This document shows, in pieces, positions 17,684 through 26,859 of a stretch of DNA of 64,000 bases. Position 1 is the first letter of the stretch, and every line of letters starts with the position of its first letter. Position numbers and translations under genes: made by a program. Where the stretch lies: NCBI RefSeq assembly GCF_003253745.1, contig NZ_MZXV01000050.1, forward strand, positions 62,001-126,000, written 5' to 3'. The notes under the pieces were generated by a model that saw nothing but the letters and a program-made list of their open reading frames with translations, did not search any database and had not been told where the DNA came from. Source of the stretch: Mesorhizobium kowhaii. GTDB lineage: Bacteria > Pseudomonadota > Alphaproteobacteria > Rhizobiales > Rhizobiaceae.

Positions 17684-18682
17684 ATGTCAGACTATACGCT
17701 GGTTGAGGCGCACAGTGGGCCGCGCTGGTGGGACAGAGACCGTGATCCCTTTGTCAGCGCTGCTCACTTCTACAAAGGCCCGCAAGCTAGTAGCCTTCGC
17801 TCGAAGCCTGATAAAGCCGCCAGGCCGAAGCCAGTTCGAAGCGGGCGACAGGAGGTGTCATTGACTGGCAAACGGTTGGTCATCGACAGCAGCAAGTTGC
17901 AGTCGGCCGAGTTGCGAGAGTTCCTCAGAGCACGCACGGGGAATCGGGCTGTGCTTCCGGATTTCGCCTGGTTCGAAGTCTACAAGCAGGAGACCGTGGA
18001 TGCGGTCCTCGCTTTCCTCTCGGTCATCGGCGATTTCCCCGAGCAGATCATCGTCCTAAAGTCTGGAGGAGAGATCGCGAGACAGAACTCTAGCTTTCCC
18101 AGCGGGATCGCGGACATGGAGCAACAGGATGTCGCACACCTGATCCGCGACATGGTCGACATCATGAACGGACCTCGACGCGGCGATCCAACCGTCATGA
18201 AGCAATTGGGGGATCTGTGGAGCACTGCTGCTGTCAATCTCGTTGACATGCATGAGGGGGCGATCGACATCGTGACGTCGCTGCCGGAAATGTCTGAGCA
18301 GATGTTTTCGCGGCACGAGGTAAGGATCATCCGCACCAATGGGCGCTACACAGAGGAAATGTTCGCTAGCATTTTCGGTGCCGCTGAGCAGATTTGGGAG
18401 ACGTTGGCGGAGGGGTATGGTGTGCAATGGCGATCGATGGTCCGTAACCACACCATGCGCGCCTACCTTTTCCGATACGCGCTCGGTATCGTGATCTATC
18501 TCCTTTGGTGGATAAGGACTGGCTGCCCGAAGCTAGAGCGCGTCGAGCGGATACGGAACGACCTCATCGACTTGAGTTTCGCGGTGTATGGGACATACTA
18601 CGACGGGTTTCTCACCTCCGACCGTAAAGCCGAATGGATGTTTCTGAATCTGTCGCGGGCACTTGAGGCTGCAGGCAGGTGA
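17684..18682 (+). CDS. PIN-like ribonuclease-fold protein
   Basis: A 332-residue open frame. A PIN-type opening strand (KRLVIDSSKLQS) begins near residue 63. The C-terminal part has NDLIDLSFAVYGTYYDGFLTSD, typical of the last acidic positions of PIN-like nucleases. The region between is helical. The first 60 residues are low in structure. A TTG at about 17861, just after a strong AGGAGG, would start the protein right at the PIN domain and may be the true start. I cannot assign a target. The divergent HNH gene and nearby methylase operon suggest a defence nuclease or toxin role. Confidence 0.6.
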   Translation: MSDYTLVEAHSGPRWWDRDRDPFVSAAHFYKGPQASSLRSKPDKAARPKPVRSGRQEVSLTGKRLVIDSSKLQSAELREFLRARTGNRAVLPDFAWFEVYKQETVDAVLAFLSVIGDFPEQIIVLKSGGEIARQNSSFPSGIADMEQQDVAHLIRDMVDIMNGPRRGDPTVMKQLGDLWSTAAVNLVDMHEGAIDIVTSLPEMSEQMFSRHEVRIIRTNGRYTEEMFASIFGAAEQIWETLAEGYGVQWRSMVRNHTMRAYLFRYALGIVIYLLWWIRTGCPKLERVERIRNDLIDLSFAVYGTYYDGFLTSDRKAEWMFLNLSRALEAAGR

Positions 18683-18945
18683 GCCTCACATTGAATATGG
18701 CCGCGCAGGAATTACCGGCGGCAACAGCCTCTCACATGGTTGGAGAAATGAAGGCTGTCAGCCGCCGATGCTTGTTGAAGGGTTTAGGTAGATCGATCAA
18801 CACCCGGAACCTGTGTTTGACGGCAGGCTGTCGAACTAGGCCGTGAAACCTGAACGCGGTTTGGCAGGTACGGGCGCAAGCCAACATGCACTCGCCTCGG
18901 GCCCTATGAGCGTAATGACAGGACTCTACATGCGATACAGGCCCA

Positions 18946-19359
18946 ATGCCCTTTCCTGACGTCCTTGACCAGGTCCGACACCGCATGGCGAGCATCCGGA
19001 AGGTCGATACCAAACCCGAGTTGGTCGTGCGGAGGCGTGCCCACGCTCTCGGCTTTCGGTTTCGCCTTCACCGTCGCGACCTGCCAGGGACGCCGGACTT
19101 AGTTTTCCCTGGCCGTAAGAAGGCGATCTTCGTACATGGCTGCTTCTGGCATCAGCATGGATGTGGTCGCGGTCAGAAGCTTCCAAGCGTCCGAGCGGAA
19201 TACTGGGGTCCCAAGCTTCGGCGTAACGTGGAGCGCGATGCCGCTGCCGAGGCAGCCTTACTCCTCCTTGGCTGGCAGCTTCTCGTAGTTTGGGAGTGCG
19301 AATGTCAAGACAGCACGGGGCTCAGCGAACGTCTGCGCCGTTTCTTAGTAAATACTTGA
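18946..19359 (+). CDS. vsr: Very short patch repair endonuclease (Vsr)
   Basis: A 137-residue protein, the usual Vsr length. It has ASIRKVDTKPELVVRRRAH, GFRFRLHRRDLPGTPDLVF with the catalytic aspartate, and IFVHGCFWHQHGC with the metal and zinc ligands, ending in GWQLLVVWECE. Vsr nicks beside T:G mismatches that arise when 5-methylcytosine deaminates, so it protects genomes that carry a C5 methylase. That methylase is two genes downstream. An in-frame ATG at 18985 (MASIRKV) is a possible start. It is the first gene of the six-gene plus-strand operon ending at 26792. Confidence 0.92.
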   Translation: MPFPDVLDQVRHRMASIRKVDTKPELVVRRRAHALGFRFRLHRRDLPGTPDLVFPGRKKAIFVHGCFWHQHGCGRGQKLPSVRAEYWGPKLRRNVERDAAAEAALLLLGWQLLVVWECECQDSTGLSERLRRFLVNT

Positions 19360-19427
19360 GCCCGCCGCGACTCCGCGCTAGACAGCACGCACCGAGTTGG
19401 TGCATTTTGGTGCAAACGGGGTGGTCA

Positions 19428-19631
19428 ATGGCGCAATCGGTGAAGATGAGAAGGTTTACCGTCGCGATTGATGAGACCGACTATGCGGCGCTACGCGAAC
19501 TCGGCGAACACCAGAAGCCGCCGGTAAATCTCCAGTACATGATGCGGTTAGCTGTTAGGGAACTGCTTGATCGTTGTGCCGACGCGCAGCTGCCGCTGAA
19601 GCTTCCTCCCTTTCCACGCTCGCCGCGATGA
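19428..19631 (+). CDS. Small ribbon-helix-helix-type DNA-binding protein
   Basis: A 67-residue protein from the ATG at 19428, after a GGGGTGG ribosome site. The pattern is a short strand (MRRFTVAID) followed by two helices (TDYAALRELGEH, LQYMMRLAVRELLDR), as in CopG/Arc-type repressors. Its stop overlaps the methylase ATG in an ATGA at 19628-19631, so it is co-translated with the methylase. In this position it could act as the control protein of the restriction operon, keeping methylase and effector levels in step. It is 68 bases downstream of vsr. Confidence 0.7.
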   Translation: MAQSVKMRRFTVAIDETDYAALRELGEHQKPPVNLQYMMRLAVRELLDRCADAQLPLKLPPFPRSPR

Positions 19632-20971
19632 AGTTTATTGACCTATTTGCTGGGTTGGGGGGGTTTCACCAAGCCCTTAGCACCCTGGGCCATGAGGCAG
19701 TCTTCGCCTCTGAACTTGATCTCGAATTGGCATCTCTTTACGAAAAAAACTTCGGGTTGAAGCCGCATGGCGATATCCGAACCTCTTATGTCGACGTCCC
19801 AGCCCACGATATTCTGTGCGCGGGATTTCCCTGCCAGCCGTTCTCGAAGGCTGGGGATCAGAAGGGATTCGACTGCCCCCAGTGGGGTGACCTGTTCGAC
19901 TACGTCATCAAAATCCTCGATCAGCACGAGCCCCGATTCTTGATGATCGAGAACGTGCCGAATCTTATGCGACACGACTCGGGCAAGACTTGGCTGCGCA
20001 TCGAAGAGAGATTACGCCGAGCTGGGTACGCGATCGATTCGTCACGGCTCTCGCCACACCTCTTTGGGGTGCCGCAGGTGCGGGACCGAGCGATCATAGT
20101 TGGCGCGAGGGGTGGCCTCGAATCTTTCGCGTGGCCAAAGCCTACGCACACCGCCGAGCAACTCAGCATTCGCAGTGTCCTTGATGATAATCCCGCCGAC
20201 GCGCGTCCGCTTACGAACAACTTCGTCAGCTATTTGACCGCGTGGCAACGATTCCTCGACGCTATCCCGGCTGATGAGGCTCTCCCGTCATTTCCGATCT
20301 GGGCAATGGAATTCGGTGCAACATATCCGTTCAAAATAGCGACGCCGACGAAGCAAGGTCTCGGGGACATCCGTTCCTTCAAAGGCGCGTTCGGGCAATC
20401 GCTGAAGGACCTATCGGATGACGCCGTGCTGCAAGCTTTGCCTGCTTATGCGCGCGATCCGGGCGACGCTTTTCCAGCGTGGAAGGTCGCTTTCATCGAG
20501 CAGAACCGAGCGTTCTACCGGCGCCACCAAGCCGTGCTTGAGCCTTGGCTGCCGAGCATCCGTAGCTTCGCTCCCAGTTTTCAAAAGCTAGAGTGGAACT
20601 GGAAGGGCGGCCCCCGCGACATTTGGAACACCATCGTTCAGTTCAGGGCGTCGGGAATTCGGGCGAAGCGACCACAAGCCTCGCCCTCACTAGTGGCGCT
20701 CACGACGAGTCAGGTCCCGGTGATCCCCTGGGAACGACGGTATATGACGACGCGCGAGTGCGCGCGGCTGCAAAGCATGGGCAAGCTAGAGCATCTGCCG
20801 ACGACACAGACCGGAGCGTTCAAAGCACTTGGCAACGCTGTCAATGTGGACGTCATTATCGCCGTCGCGAGCGCGCTTCTGGGGGCATCGAATGGGGTCG
20901 AGCGGCGACCAGCCATGCTTCACAGCCGACCTAGATATGAGAAGGTCGCGGCCTTGGCAGGTGTGAGCTAA
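19628..20971 (+). CDS. DNA (cytosine-5-)-methyltransferase
   Basis: A 447-residue enzyme with all key C5-methylase motifs in order. Motif I is FIDLFAGLGGFHQAL (binds AdoMet), motif IV GFPCQPFSKAGDQKG (catalytic cysteine), motif VI IENVPNL, and motif VIII VRDRAIIVGARG. A target-recognition stretch follows, then TTRECARLQSM and KALGNAVNVDVI (motifs IX/X). It should methylate cytosine within a short host-protecting site; the target cannot be read from sequence. The start at 19628 is fixed by the conserved motif I opening and by the four-base overlap with the RHH gene. The upstream vsr supports a C5 product. Confidence 0.93.
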   Translation: MKFIDLFAGLGGFHQALSTLGHEAVFASELDLELASLYEKNFGLKPHGDIRTSYVDVPAHDILCAGFPCQPFSKAGDQKGFDCPQWGDLFDYVIKILDQHEPRFLMIENVPNLMRHDSGKTWLRIEERLRRAGYAIDSSRLSPHLFGVPQVRDRAIIVGARGGLESFAWPKPTHTAEQLSIRSVLDDNPADARPLTNNFVSYLTAWQRFLDAIPADEALPSFPIWAMEFGATYPFKIATPTKQGLGDIRSFKGAFGQSLKDLSDDAVLQALPAYARDPGDAFPAWKVAFIEQNRAFYRRHQAVLEPWLPSIRSFAPSFQKLEWNWKGGPRDIWNTIVQFRASGIRAKRPQASPSLVALTTSQVPVIPWERRYMTTRECARLQSMGKLEHLPTTQTGAFKALGNAVNVDVIIAVASALLGASNGVERRPAMLHSRPRYEKVAALAGVS

Positions 20972-21061
20972 GCGATATGGGCCGGCATGGCGGGAGGGAC
21001 GGCGCGAGCGTTTTGCGCGTCGTGACTCTTGCCGGGCATCGGTCGAGAACAGGAGGCGGGG

Positions 21062-22876
21062 GTGGAGAGCATCGTGATCGATCTAGACTACGACCAGGTG
21101 AGTTCCCTACTGAGCGAGCTGTCGCAACCAAGCCCGCTGCCGAAACTCGACGGGTCGCCCAAGGCTCCCCGTGCGTTCGACAGCGCAGACGTCTCTTTCG
21201 ACTCTAGCGATTGGCTTGCCCGCGTACTCCAGGTCGGAATCTGGCTTAACCTGGACGGGAGCTTCGATGCGGAGGACGCGCCAGAGACGGTCGCTCTTCG
21301 ACTCTTCGATGAATTGGCCCCAGGCAAGGCCGGCGACAGCTTCGCCGTCAACGACGGTCTTGTGCAACTGACCGAGCTGGGCGCGCAGCATCTGGAGGAG
21401 AGGCTCAGTCGCGCGGCCGGCAATCGCAGCCTCTTTCTGCAGTTGATTGAGGAGGAGCGCTCCGTTGCTGCGGCCACGGAGGCTTGGGTCGAAGCTTGGG
21501 ATGAGCCCGTCGCGGTGGAGCCGCTCTCGATCAATGCAAGCGTCGACAAGTGGCGCATCTATGATCTCGCTGCGCGCGCCTCACAGCAGCAGCTTGAACT
21601 CAATCCGACCTACCAGCGTGATTTTGTCTGGTCCAACTCGGATTCGCAGATGCTGATCGAGTCCATCCTTCGCGGCATCCCGCTTCCGTCGATCATCCTC
21701 GCCAAGGTGTCAAACAGTCAGCGGTATCAGATCGTCGATGGCAAGCAACGTCTGACCGCGATCCTTCGGTTCATGGGCAGCCATCCCGAGGGGCTTGAGA
21801 ACGCCAAGCTGATGAAGGACTACGACGTCTTCAAAACGAATTTCGCGCAGTTTGCGCGGCGCAACACGCTGAGAGCGACGGATATTCGGCAGAAGTATCT
21901 GCCGTTCAAGACCCGGAAGTACCCGGATGGTGATCCCCTGGCGAAGCTGGGTGGCCGCTATTACTGCGACATCCGGAACGAGCCCGTCAGAATCGCGGGA
22001 GAGACTATCACCGTCGCCGATCTATTTGAGCAGGCGTGCGATTACTTCATTCCGGTGCTCATCTACAAGGACACACAAGTTCGGGATATCCACCGCGTCT
22101 TCCGGCTCTACAATCAGCAAGGGATGAAGCTTAATGCGGAGGAGATACGCAACGCCGTCTTCAACCATCTCCTGATCTCGCGTGCGATGCTCTTCGTGAG
22201 CGGCGATCGGCCGGAGTCAACGATCGCGCCTGAACTCGTCAAGGCCGGTATCAATCCGTCCGACGCTCATGAGATCATCAACGCTTTGGGGTTTGGGGTA
22301 AGTCGCTTTCGCCGAACAAAGGTTTTGCTGTGGACGGTGGCCACGCTGATCCTGAAACCAGCGCAAGCGCCAGACAAGACTTTCCGCACCCCTTCGACGG
22401 CGAGCCATATAGATGAGTTCCTACGGTCAATTGATAACGGGCGCCTCGCGCAATTTAAATCGACCGCTACGCTCGAGAGACTCTCGAGCGACATCGTGGC
22501 CGCCCTGGCGCTACACCAAGTCGCCTCAGACGCCTGGCATCCAAAGTTCCGGCGCAAGGGCAAGAGTGAGATGGCTTCCCGTTGGGAGGAACTGCCGGTC
22601 GTGGCCAGCGTGCTGGCTTGCTTCGTGCTCGTGGTGATGGGCGAGGAAGGCCGACTAACTGATGGGTTGGAGGATATCCGCAAGAAAACCGCGAACATGG
22701 TGGGGCCAGCTAGCACTCAGAATAAGACCCAATGGGCCCATATCGCGAACTCATCCACCTTGGTACTTGAAGCGCTAGGGATCGATCTCGCAGCCGCCCA
22801 TGTTGCGGTGACGGAGCGCTACGGCGACAGCGCGGTTGAAGCGCTCATCGAGATTCGTAAGATTCCGATCGGATGA
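21062..22876 (+). CDS. DUF262 (ParB/Srx-fold nucleotidase-like) protein
   Basis: A 604-residue protein. The GTG start at 21062 follows AGGAGG (21051-21056) by five bases, the strongest ribosome site of the operon. The DUF262 core has LNPTYQRDFVWSNSDSQML, ESILRGIPLPSIIL and QIVDGKQRLTAILRF; the DGKQR loop is the nucleotide-handling motif. No C-terminal DUF1524 HNH is evident, unlike GmrS-GmrD fusions, so it probably works with other proteins. About 180 residues precede the core. It ends in an ATGA overlap with the Z1 gene. In related operons this slot is usually held by a GHKL/MORC-type ATPase. Confidence 0.85.
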   Translation: MESIVIDLDYDQVSSLLSELSQPSPLPKLDGSPKAPRAFDSADVSFDSSDWLARVLQVGIWLNLDGSFDAEDAPETVALRLFDELAPGKAGDSFAVNDGLVQLTELGAQHLEERLSRAAGNRSLFLQLIEEERSVAAATEAWVEAWDEPVAVEPLSINASVDKWRIYDLAARASQQQLELNPTYQRDFVWSNSDSQMLIESILRGIPLPSIILAKVSNSQRYQIVDGKQRLTAILRFMGSHPEGLENAKLMKDYDVFKTNFAQFARRNTLRATDIRQKYLPFKTRKYPDGDPLAKLGGRYYCDIRNEPVRIAGETITVADLFEQACDYFIPVLIYKDTQVRDIHRVFRLYNQQGMKLNAEEIRNAVFNHLLISRAMLFVSGDRPESTIAPELVKAGINPSDAHEIINALGFGVSRFRRTKVLLWTVATLILKPAQAPDKTFRTPSTASHIDEFLRSIDNGRLAQFKSTATLERLSSDIVAALALHQVASDAWHPKFRRKGKSEMASRWEELPVVASVLACFVLVVMGEEGRLTDGLEDIRKKTANMVGPASTQNKTQWAHIANSSTLVLEALGIDLAAAHVAVTERYGDSAVEALIEIRKIPIG

Positions 22877-25734
22877 TTGTCGAGCCCGGCCCCGAACTTG
22901 GACCCACGTCGGTGGTTCCGGCTGAGGATCACGCCTCAAGCCGACCGGATAGAGATACCATGTCACCAAGCTCAGAAGCCTGGTGGCCGCGCTATCGGAG
23001 TGCATTGCTGAGCCGACAATCCGAAAATGCCGTCCGCGTTCTGGAGGACGACGCGCGATATATTGTCGATCGAGCGATGCCCGGCTCGCCGGCCGGCCCC
23101 GAGACCGCCGCGTGGCCCACAAGCCGCGTCCGCACGGGAATGGTTGTGGGCTCTGTGCAGTCCGGCAAGACTGCCAGCATGCTTGGCGTGGCAGCGATGG
23201 CATTGGATCGTGGGGTGAACCTAGTTGTTCTGTTGGCTGGCACGCGCGTCGGCCTTTGGCTGCAAACTTACGAACGACTGCTTGGCCAGCTTGATGGATC
23301 GACGCCTGACAACGCTTTTCGGAGACGCGCGGCGCGTCTCATTCTTCCTCAACCCGCCGACATTTTAAACGAGCAGCGCGCGGAGCCGTCCCGCTACCTG
23401 CAACGCCCGCTGGCGAGGCTAGCTTTGAAGGCCGGCACGCCGATCATCTGCGTGGTCCCAAAGGAGGATGACCATCTTTTGATGCTGCGCCGCTTCCTTC
23501 AGCATGTGATTGACGAGCCGTTCCTGAGCGCAAGGACGAATCCCTTCACGATGCTCCTCCTGGATGACGAAGCAGACGATGCGTCGGTTCTCGACAGCGA
23601 GAACTCTCTCAAGGTGACGCCGCGGCTGATCACGGCGCTGTGGAGCGGTGACTCGGACTTGGCCGCAACTCGGCATGAGAAGCTGCTGGCGAGCTACGTC
23701 GCATACACAGCGACACCCCAAGCCAATTACCTCCAGGCAACACACAATCCACTATCGCCTCGTGACTTCAATGCGGCGTTGAGGGTGCCTGGCGGCGTCG
23801 GTGCGCGCCATCCCCGATCCTTGACCTTTGCTGAGCCGGCCGGTGTCGCGAGCTACTATTGTGGAGGTGAGATTTTTTACGAACGTCTTCAAGTGACGCC
23901 GACGGCGGCTTTTGCCAAGCCTTCGCCCTTTCCTCAGATCCGGGACAACGAAAGTCAGGGTGAGTTTGAACAGCGATACCAGACGCTGCGTTGGGACATG
24001 CTGTCGGACGCTTTGCGTAGCTTTCTTGTGGGTGCCGCAATCCGATTGCACCAGAGCGGGCGGTCACTGGTCTCCGCGCGCGACATCGTTTTCGAGACCG
24101 CCGAGGCTGCGAGGGCCGCGTCCCCTAGTGCCCACACGATGCTGCACCACCCCTCGGCCCGCAAGGGTGATCACTTCAGTGCGGCAGTCGACATCGTTCG
24201 TTGGTCGCTCTCGTCTCCAGGCGAAGAGCAACGAACTCCGGTTCCCGGCGAGGACGTGGGAATGCCCGAGTTGCGGCTGTCGGCCGCGGGATTGGCAAAG
24301 CGCTTGGAAGCCGAAGAGGAGACCTGGCGGGCCTGGCTAGTTCAGTTTGAGAGCACCCGTATCGGGCTGGCGACGTTACCGAGCTCGCCTTACCCCCCAA
24401 TCACATTGGCATCGTGGCCGGCGGTGCGTCGGATCCTTCTTGAGGAGATTTTCCCGAACGTCGCGATAAGGGTGCTGAACAGCGACCCCACGTCAGATGA
24501 CCGACCTCGCTTCCAGCCTGAGCAGGTCGCTGGCGGCTACGCGACGGCTCCGGATCTCCTTTCGATCTTCGTGGCGGGCAACGTACTGTCTCGGGGGCTG
24601 ACGTTGGAGGGCCTTGCCACGAGCCTATTCCTGCGGGGGGCCGCCGAGCCGGCGGCCGACACCCAGATGCAGATGCAGCGTTGGTTCGGTTACCGGGGGC
24701 CGCACCTGCCGTTCTGCCGCGTGCTCACGTTCGAGGATCAACTTCAGTTGTTCCGGAGCTATCACGTGAACGACAACGCGCTGAAGACCGAGATCATGAA
24801 GAAGATGGAAGGCGCTGCCGGCGACACGGCATCCTCCATCCTCGTGCTGCAGGGCGTGTCCTTCCTTGCGACAAGCAAGGTTGACAGCCGAAAGGTGCCT
24901 CTTTCTCCGGGGCCGAGGCCATCCATCAGATTGGTTGAAGCCGCAAATTCCGACTTGGCCAGCGCGAACATCGACGTGCTGAGCGACATTTGCAATGATG
25001 GCCGATGGGGGCCGTTAGCGGATGCCAACGGATTCGAACGTGGCATCATTCGCCATGAGCCGATCGGCCTTCTCCGATTAGCCGACATGTTAGACCGTCT
25101 CCTTTACGCACATCACGATCCCGATCCCAGCAATGAATTCAGCCAACGTTGGCTCCACTATGAGGCGTCGATCGGGTTGACGGCACCACTCTTCCGTCCG
25201 CCAGGCCGGCATCCCCAGCCTTATGCAGTCGAGCCCCAATCCTGCCCGTACTCGATAGCGGCCTACCTTAGGCTATGGGAGTCTCTCCGGGGCGACCGAC
25301 ATGCGCCAGGGTTCTATCCCACCGACCGACCCGACGTGCCATGGTCGTACGCCGACGCAAGTTCAGCGCCCGGTCCTCACTTCTACGTCGCGGTTCGCTT
25401 TGGAGACCAAAGGGCGCGGGATCCGAGACTCCTCAAGCACGGGATACGCACGATGACCCGGCAGCTGTCGTCAGGCAACATGTCGCTTCAGACACTGTGG
25501 GGTACGCGGGGGTATGGCGGGGCCTACATCGGCGACGAATTGGTCGACTACTATCATCACGGCACGCGACCCATTCCCTCGCTGGAGGGGGGCGCGACAT
25601 GGCGACCGCGAGGCCATCCCGGCTTGGTACTGTTTCACGTCATTAGATGCGATACGGCCCCCAACGATTTAGTTGCAATCGGCCTTGGTTTGCCACATGG
25701 CGGCCCTGACCACGTCGCAGCATTACGTCCATGA
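22873..25734 (+). CDS. Z1-domain superfamily 2 ATPase
   Basis: A 953-residue protein of the Z1 class known from restriction-type operons. Helicase-like motifs are Walker A VVGSVQSGKTASM, motif II LLLDDEADDASV, motif III AYTATPQANYL and motif VI region RGLTLEGLATSL followed by QMQRWFGYR. The arginine finger and DEAD-like box are intact, so ATP hydrolysis is expected; DNA translocation or remodelling is inferred from family knowledge. The start overlaps the DUF262 stop by ATGA and its own end overlaps the DUF4420 start by ATGA, so the three are made as a unit. A later in-frame ATG (MSPSSEAWWPRY) is also possible. Confidence 0.88.
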   Translation: MIVEPGPELGPTSVVPAEDHASSRPDRDTMSPSSEAWWPRYRSALLSRQSENAVRVLEDDARYIVDRAMPGSPAGPETAAWPTSRVRTGMVVGSVQSGKTASMLGVAAMALDRGVNLVVLLAGTRVGLWLQTYERLLGQLDGSTPDNAFRRRAARLILPQPADILNEQRAEPSRYLQRPLARLALKAGTPIICVVPKEDDHLLMLRRFLQHVIDEPFLSARTNPFTMLLLDDEADDASVLDSENSLKVTPRLITALWSGDSDLAATRHEKLLASYVAYTATPQANYLQATHNPLSPRDFNAALRVPGGVGARHPRSLTFAEPAGVASYYCGGEIFYERLQVTPTAAFAKPSPFPQIRDNESQGEFEQRYQTLRWDMLSDALRSFLVGAAIRLHQSGRSLVSARDIVFETAEAARAASPSAHTMLHHPSARKGDHFSAAVDIVRWSLSSPGEEQRTPVPGEDVGMPELRLSAAGLAKRLEAEEETWRAWLVQFESTRIGLATLPSSPYPPITLASWPAVRRILLEEIFPNVAIRVLNSDPTSDDRPRFQPEQVAGGYATAPDLLSIFVAGNVLSRGLTLEGLATSLFLRGAAEPAADTQMQMQRWFGYRGPHLPFCRVLTFEDQLQLFRSYHVNDNALKTEIMKKMEGAAGDTASSILVLQGVSFLATSKVDSRKVPLSPGPRPSIRLVEAANSDLASANIDVLSDICNDGRWGPLADANGFERGIIRHEPIGLLRLADMLDRLLYAHHDPDPSNEFSQRWLHYEASIGLTAPLFRPPGRHPQPYAVEPQSCPYSIAAYLRLWESLRGDRHAPGFYPTDRPDVPWSYADASSAPGPHFYVAVRFGDQRARDPRLLKHGIRTMTRQLSSGNMSLQTLWGTRGYGGAYIGDELVDYYHHGTRPIPSLEGGATWRPRGHPGLVLFHVIRCDTAPNDLVAIGLGLPHGGPDHVAALRP

Positions 25735-26792
25735 GCCACACAACGTTCGAAGCACTTCGCGACGATCTTGAAGCGTTGCAGGCGCCGGCCGGCGAGGCGA
25801 GAAACCTACGTTGGCTATCGCCGCCCCTTGCGGTCGCGCGAAGCGCCACCGGCGACTACGAGCTCTTCATTCGGGGCGATGAACTTATGGCGACTTCACC
25901 GCTCGTCCGCCGGCATTTGCAGCACGGCGAGTGGCAGCCGCAGGACGGTGGCGCATCGTTCCCAGCGAGCCGGATTGTCCTTCCATCGGCCCCTCATTTT
26001 GCCTCGGTTGCGGCCTTGATCTCCGTTGAACTCCTGCGTGCTGGCTTGGGATCTGGCGTCGATCCACAAGTGGCCTTCGCCGACGTCGAGCCAATCATTG
26101 AGATGGCGATTCGGCGCGGTGCCTTGCCTGAGAACGTCATCATTGGTCTGATTGGAGAACTCATCGTGCTCCGGCAGTGCCTGCTTAGCCTTGGCGTTCA
26201 ATCTCACTTGAGAGGAGCGATCCTCGAGGCTTGGCAGGGATGGCAAAGTGGCCGCGATTTCAGCTTTGGGTCGAACTCGGTCGAAGTGAAGACAACCCAA
26301 TCCGAGGGTTCGATTCACGAGTTCAGCGGTCTCAAACAACTGGAAGAGGCGCGGCTCCCTGGTGGAGCACAAGAGCAACTCCACTTGCTGAGCATCGGGT
26401 TGATCCCATCGACGGCCATGGGGGAGAGCCTTCCTCATATCGTCGATCAGGTTCTAGGCATGCTTGGCGATGACGCGAACCAGGGGCCTCTGCAATCGGC
26501 ATTTCTGGCGCGCGTTGAGACCTATGGCGCCTCCAATGGACTCGGCTATCGACACGCCACGATGAGCGATTGGAGCGCCTACGCGACGCGATACACGCCG
26601 ACCTTTCCGCCGCGCCTCTATCGGGTGGCGGACCCGGCTATGCGACTTCTGAGACGGGAGCAGGTCGCGACGACCTTTGTCTCGCCTGATAGCTTGACTT
26701 TCAGTGTGCATTTTCCAGATCGCGTGTCAGCCTTCAACCCAGCGCCTAGTTGGCAAAGCGAACTCTCTCAGATGCTTATGGCACTGTGCTAG
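25731..26792 (+). CDS. DUF4420, PD-(D/E)XK motif nuclease
   Basis: A 353-residue protein that ends the operon. The nuclease core is GLIGELIVL (helix glutamate), SGRDFSFGS (aspartate) and VEVKTTQSE (ExK), the PD-(D/E)XK arrangement. DUF4420 proteins regularly follow Z1 ATPases in predicted restriction systems, so this is the likely DNA-cutting subunit, guided by the Z1 motor and blocked by the methylase mark. The ATG overlaps the Z1 stop codon. The integrase at 26860-28101 is convergent with it. Confidence 0.85.
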   Translation: MSHTTFEALRDDLEALQAPAGEARNLRWLSPPLAVARSATGDYELFIRGDELMATSPLVRRHLQHGEWQPQDGGASFPASRIVLPSAPHFASVAALISVELLRAGLGSGVDPQVAFADVEPIIEMAIRRGALPENVIIGLIGELIVLRQCLLSLGVQSHLRGAILEAWQGWQSGRDFSFGSNSVEVKTTQSEGSIHEFSGLKQLEEARLPGGAQEQLHLLSIGLIPSTAMGESLPHIVDQVLGMLGDDANQGPLQSAFLARVETYGASNGLGYRHATMSDWSAYATRYTPTFPPRLYRVADPAMRLLRREQVATTFVSPDSLTFSVHFPDRVSAFNPAPSWQSELSQMLMALC

Positions 26793-26859
26793 CCAACGCC
26801 AGAAGATCGAGCCGCCGCGAACCGTGTTTGAGATCTCGTTCCAGCATTTCGGGAAGGGT

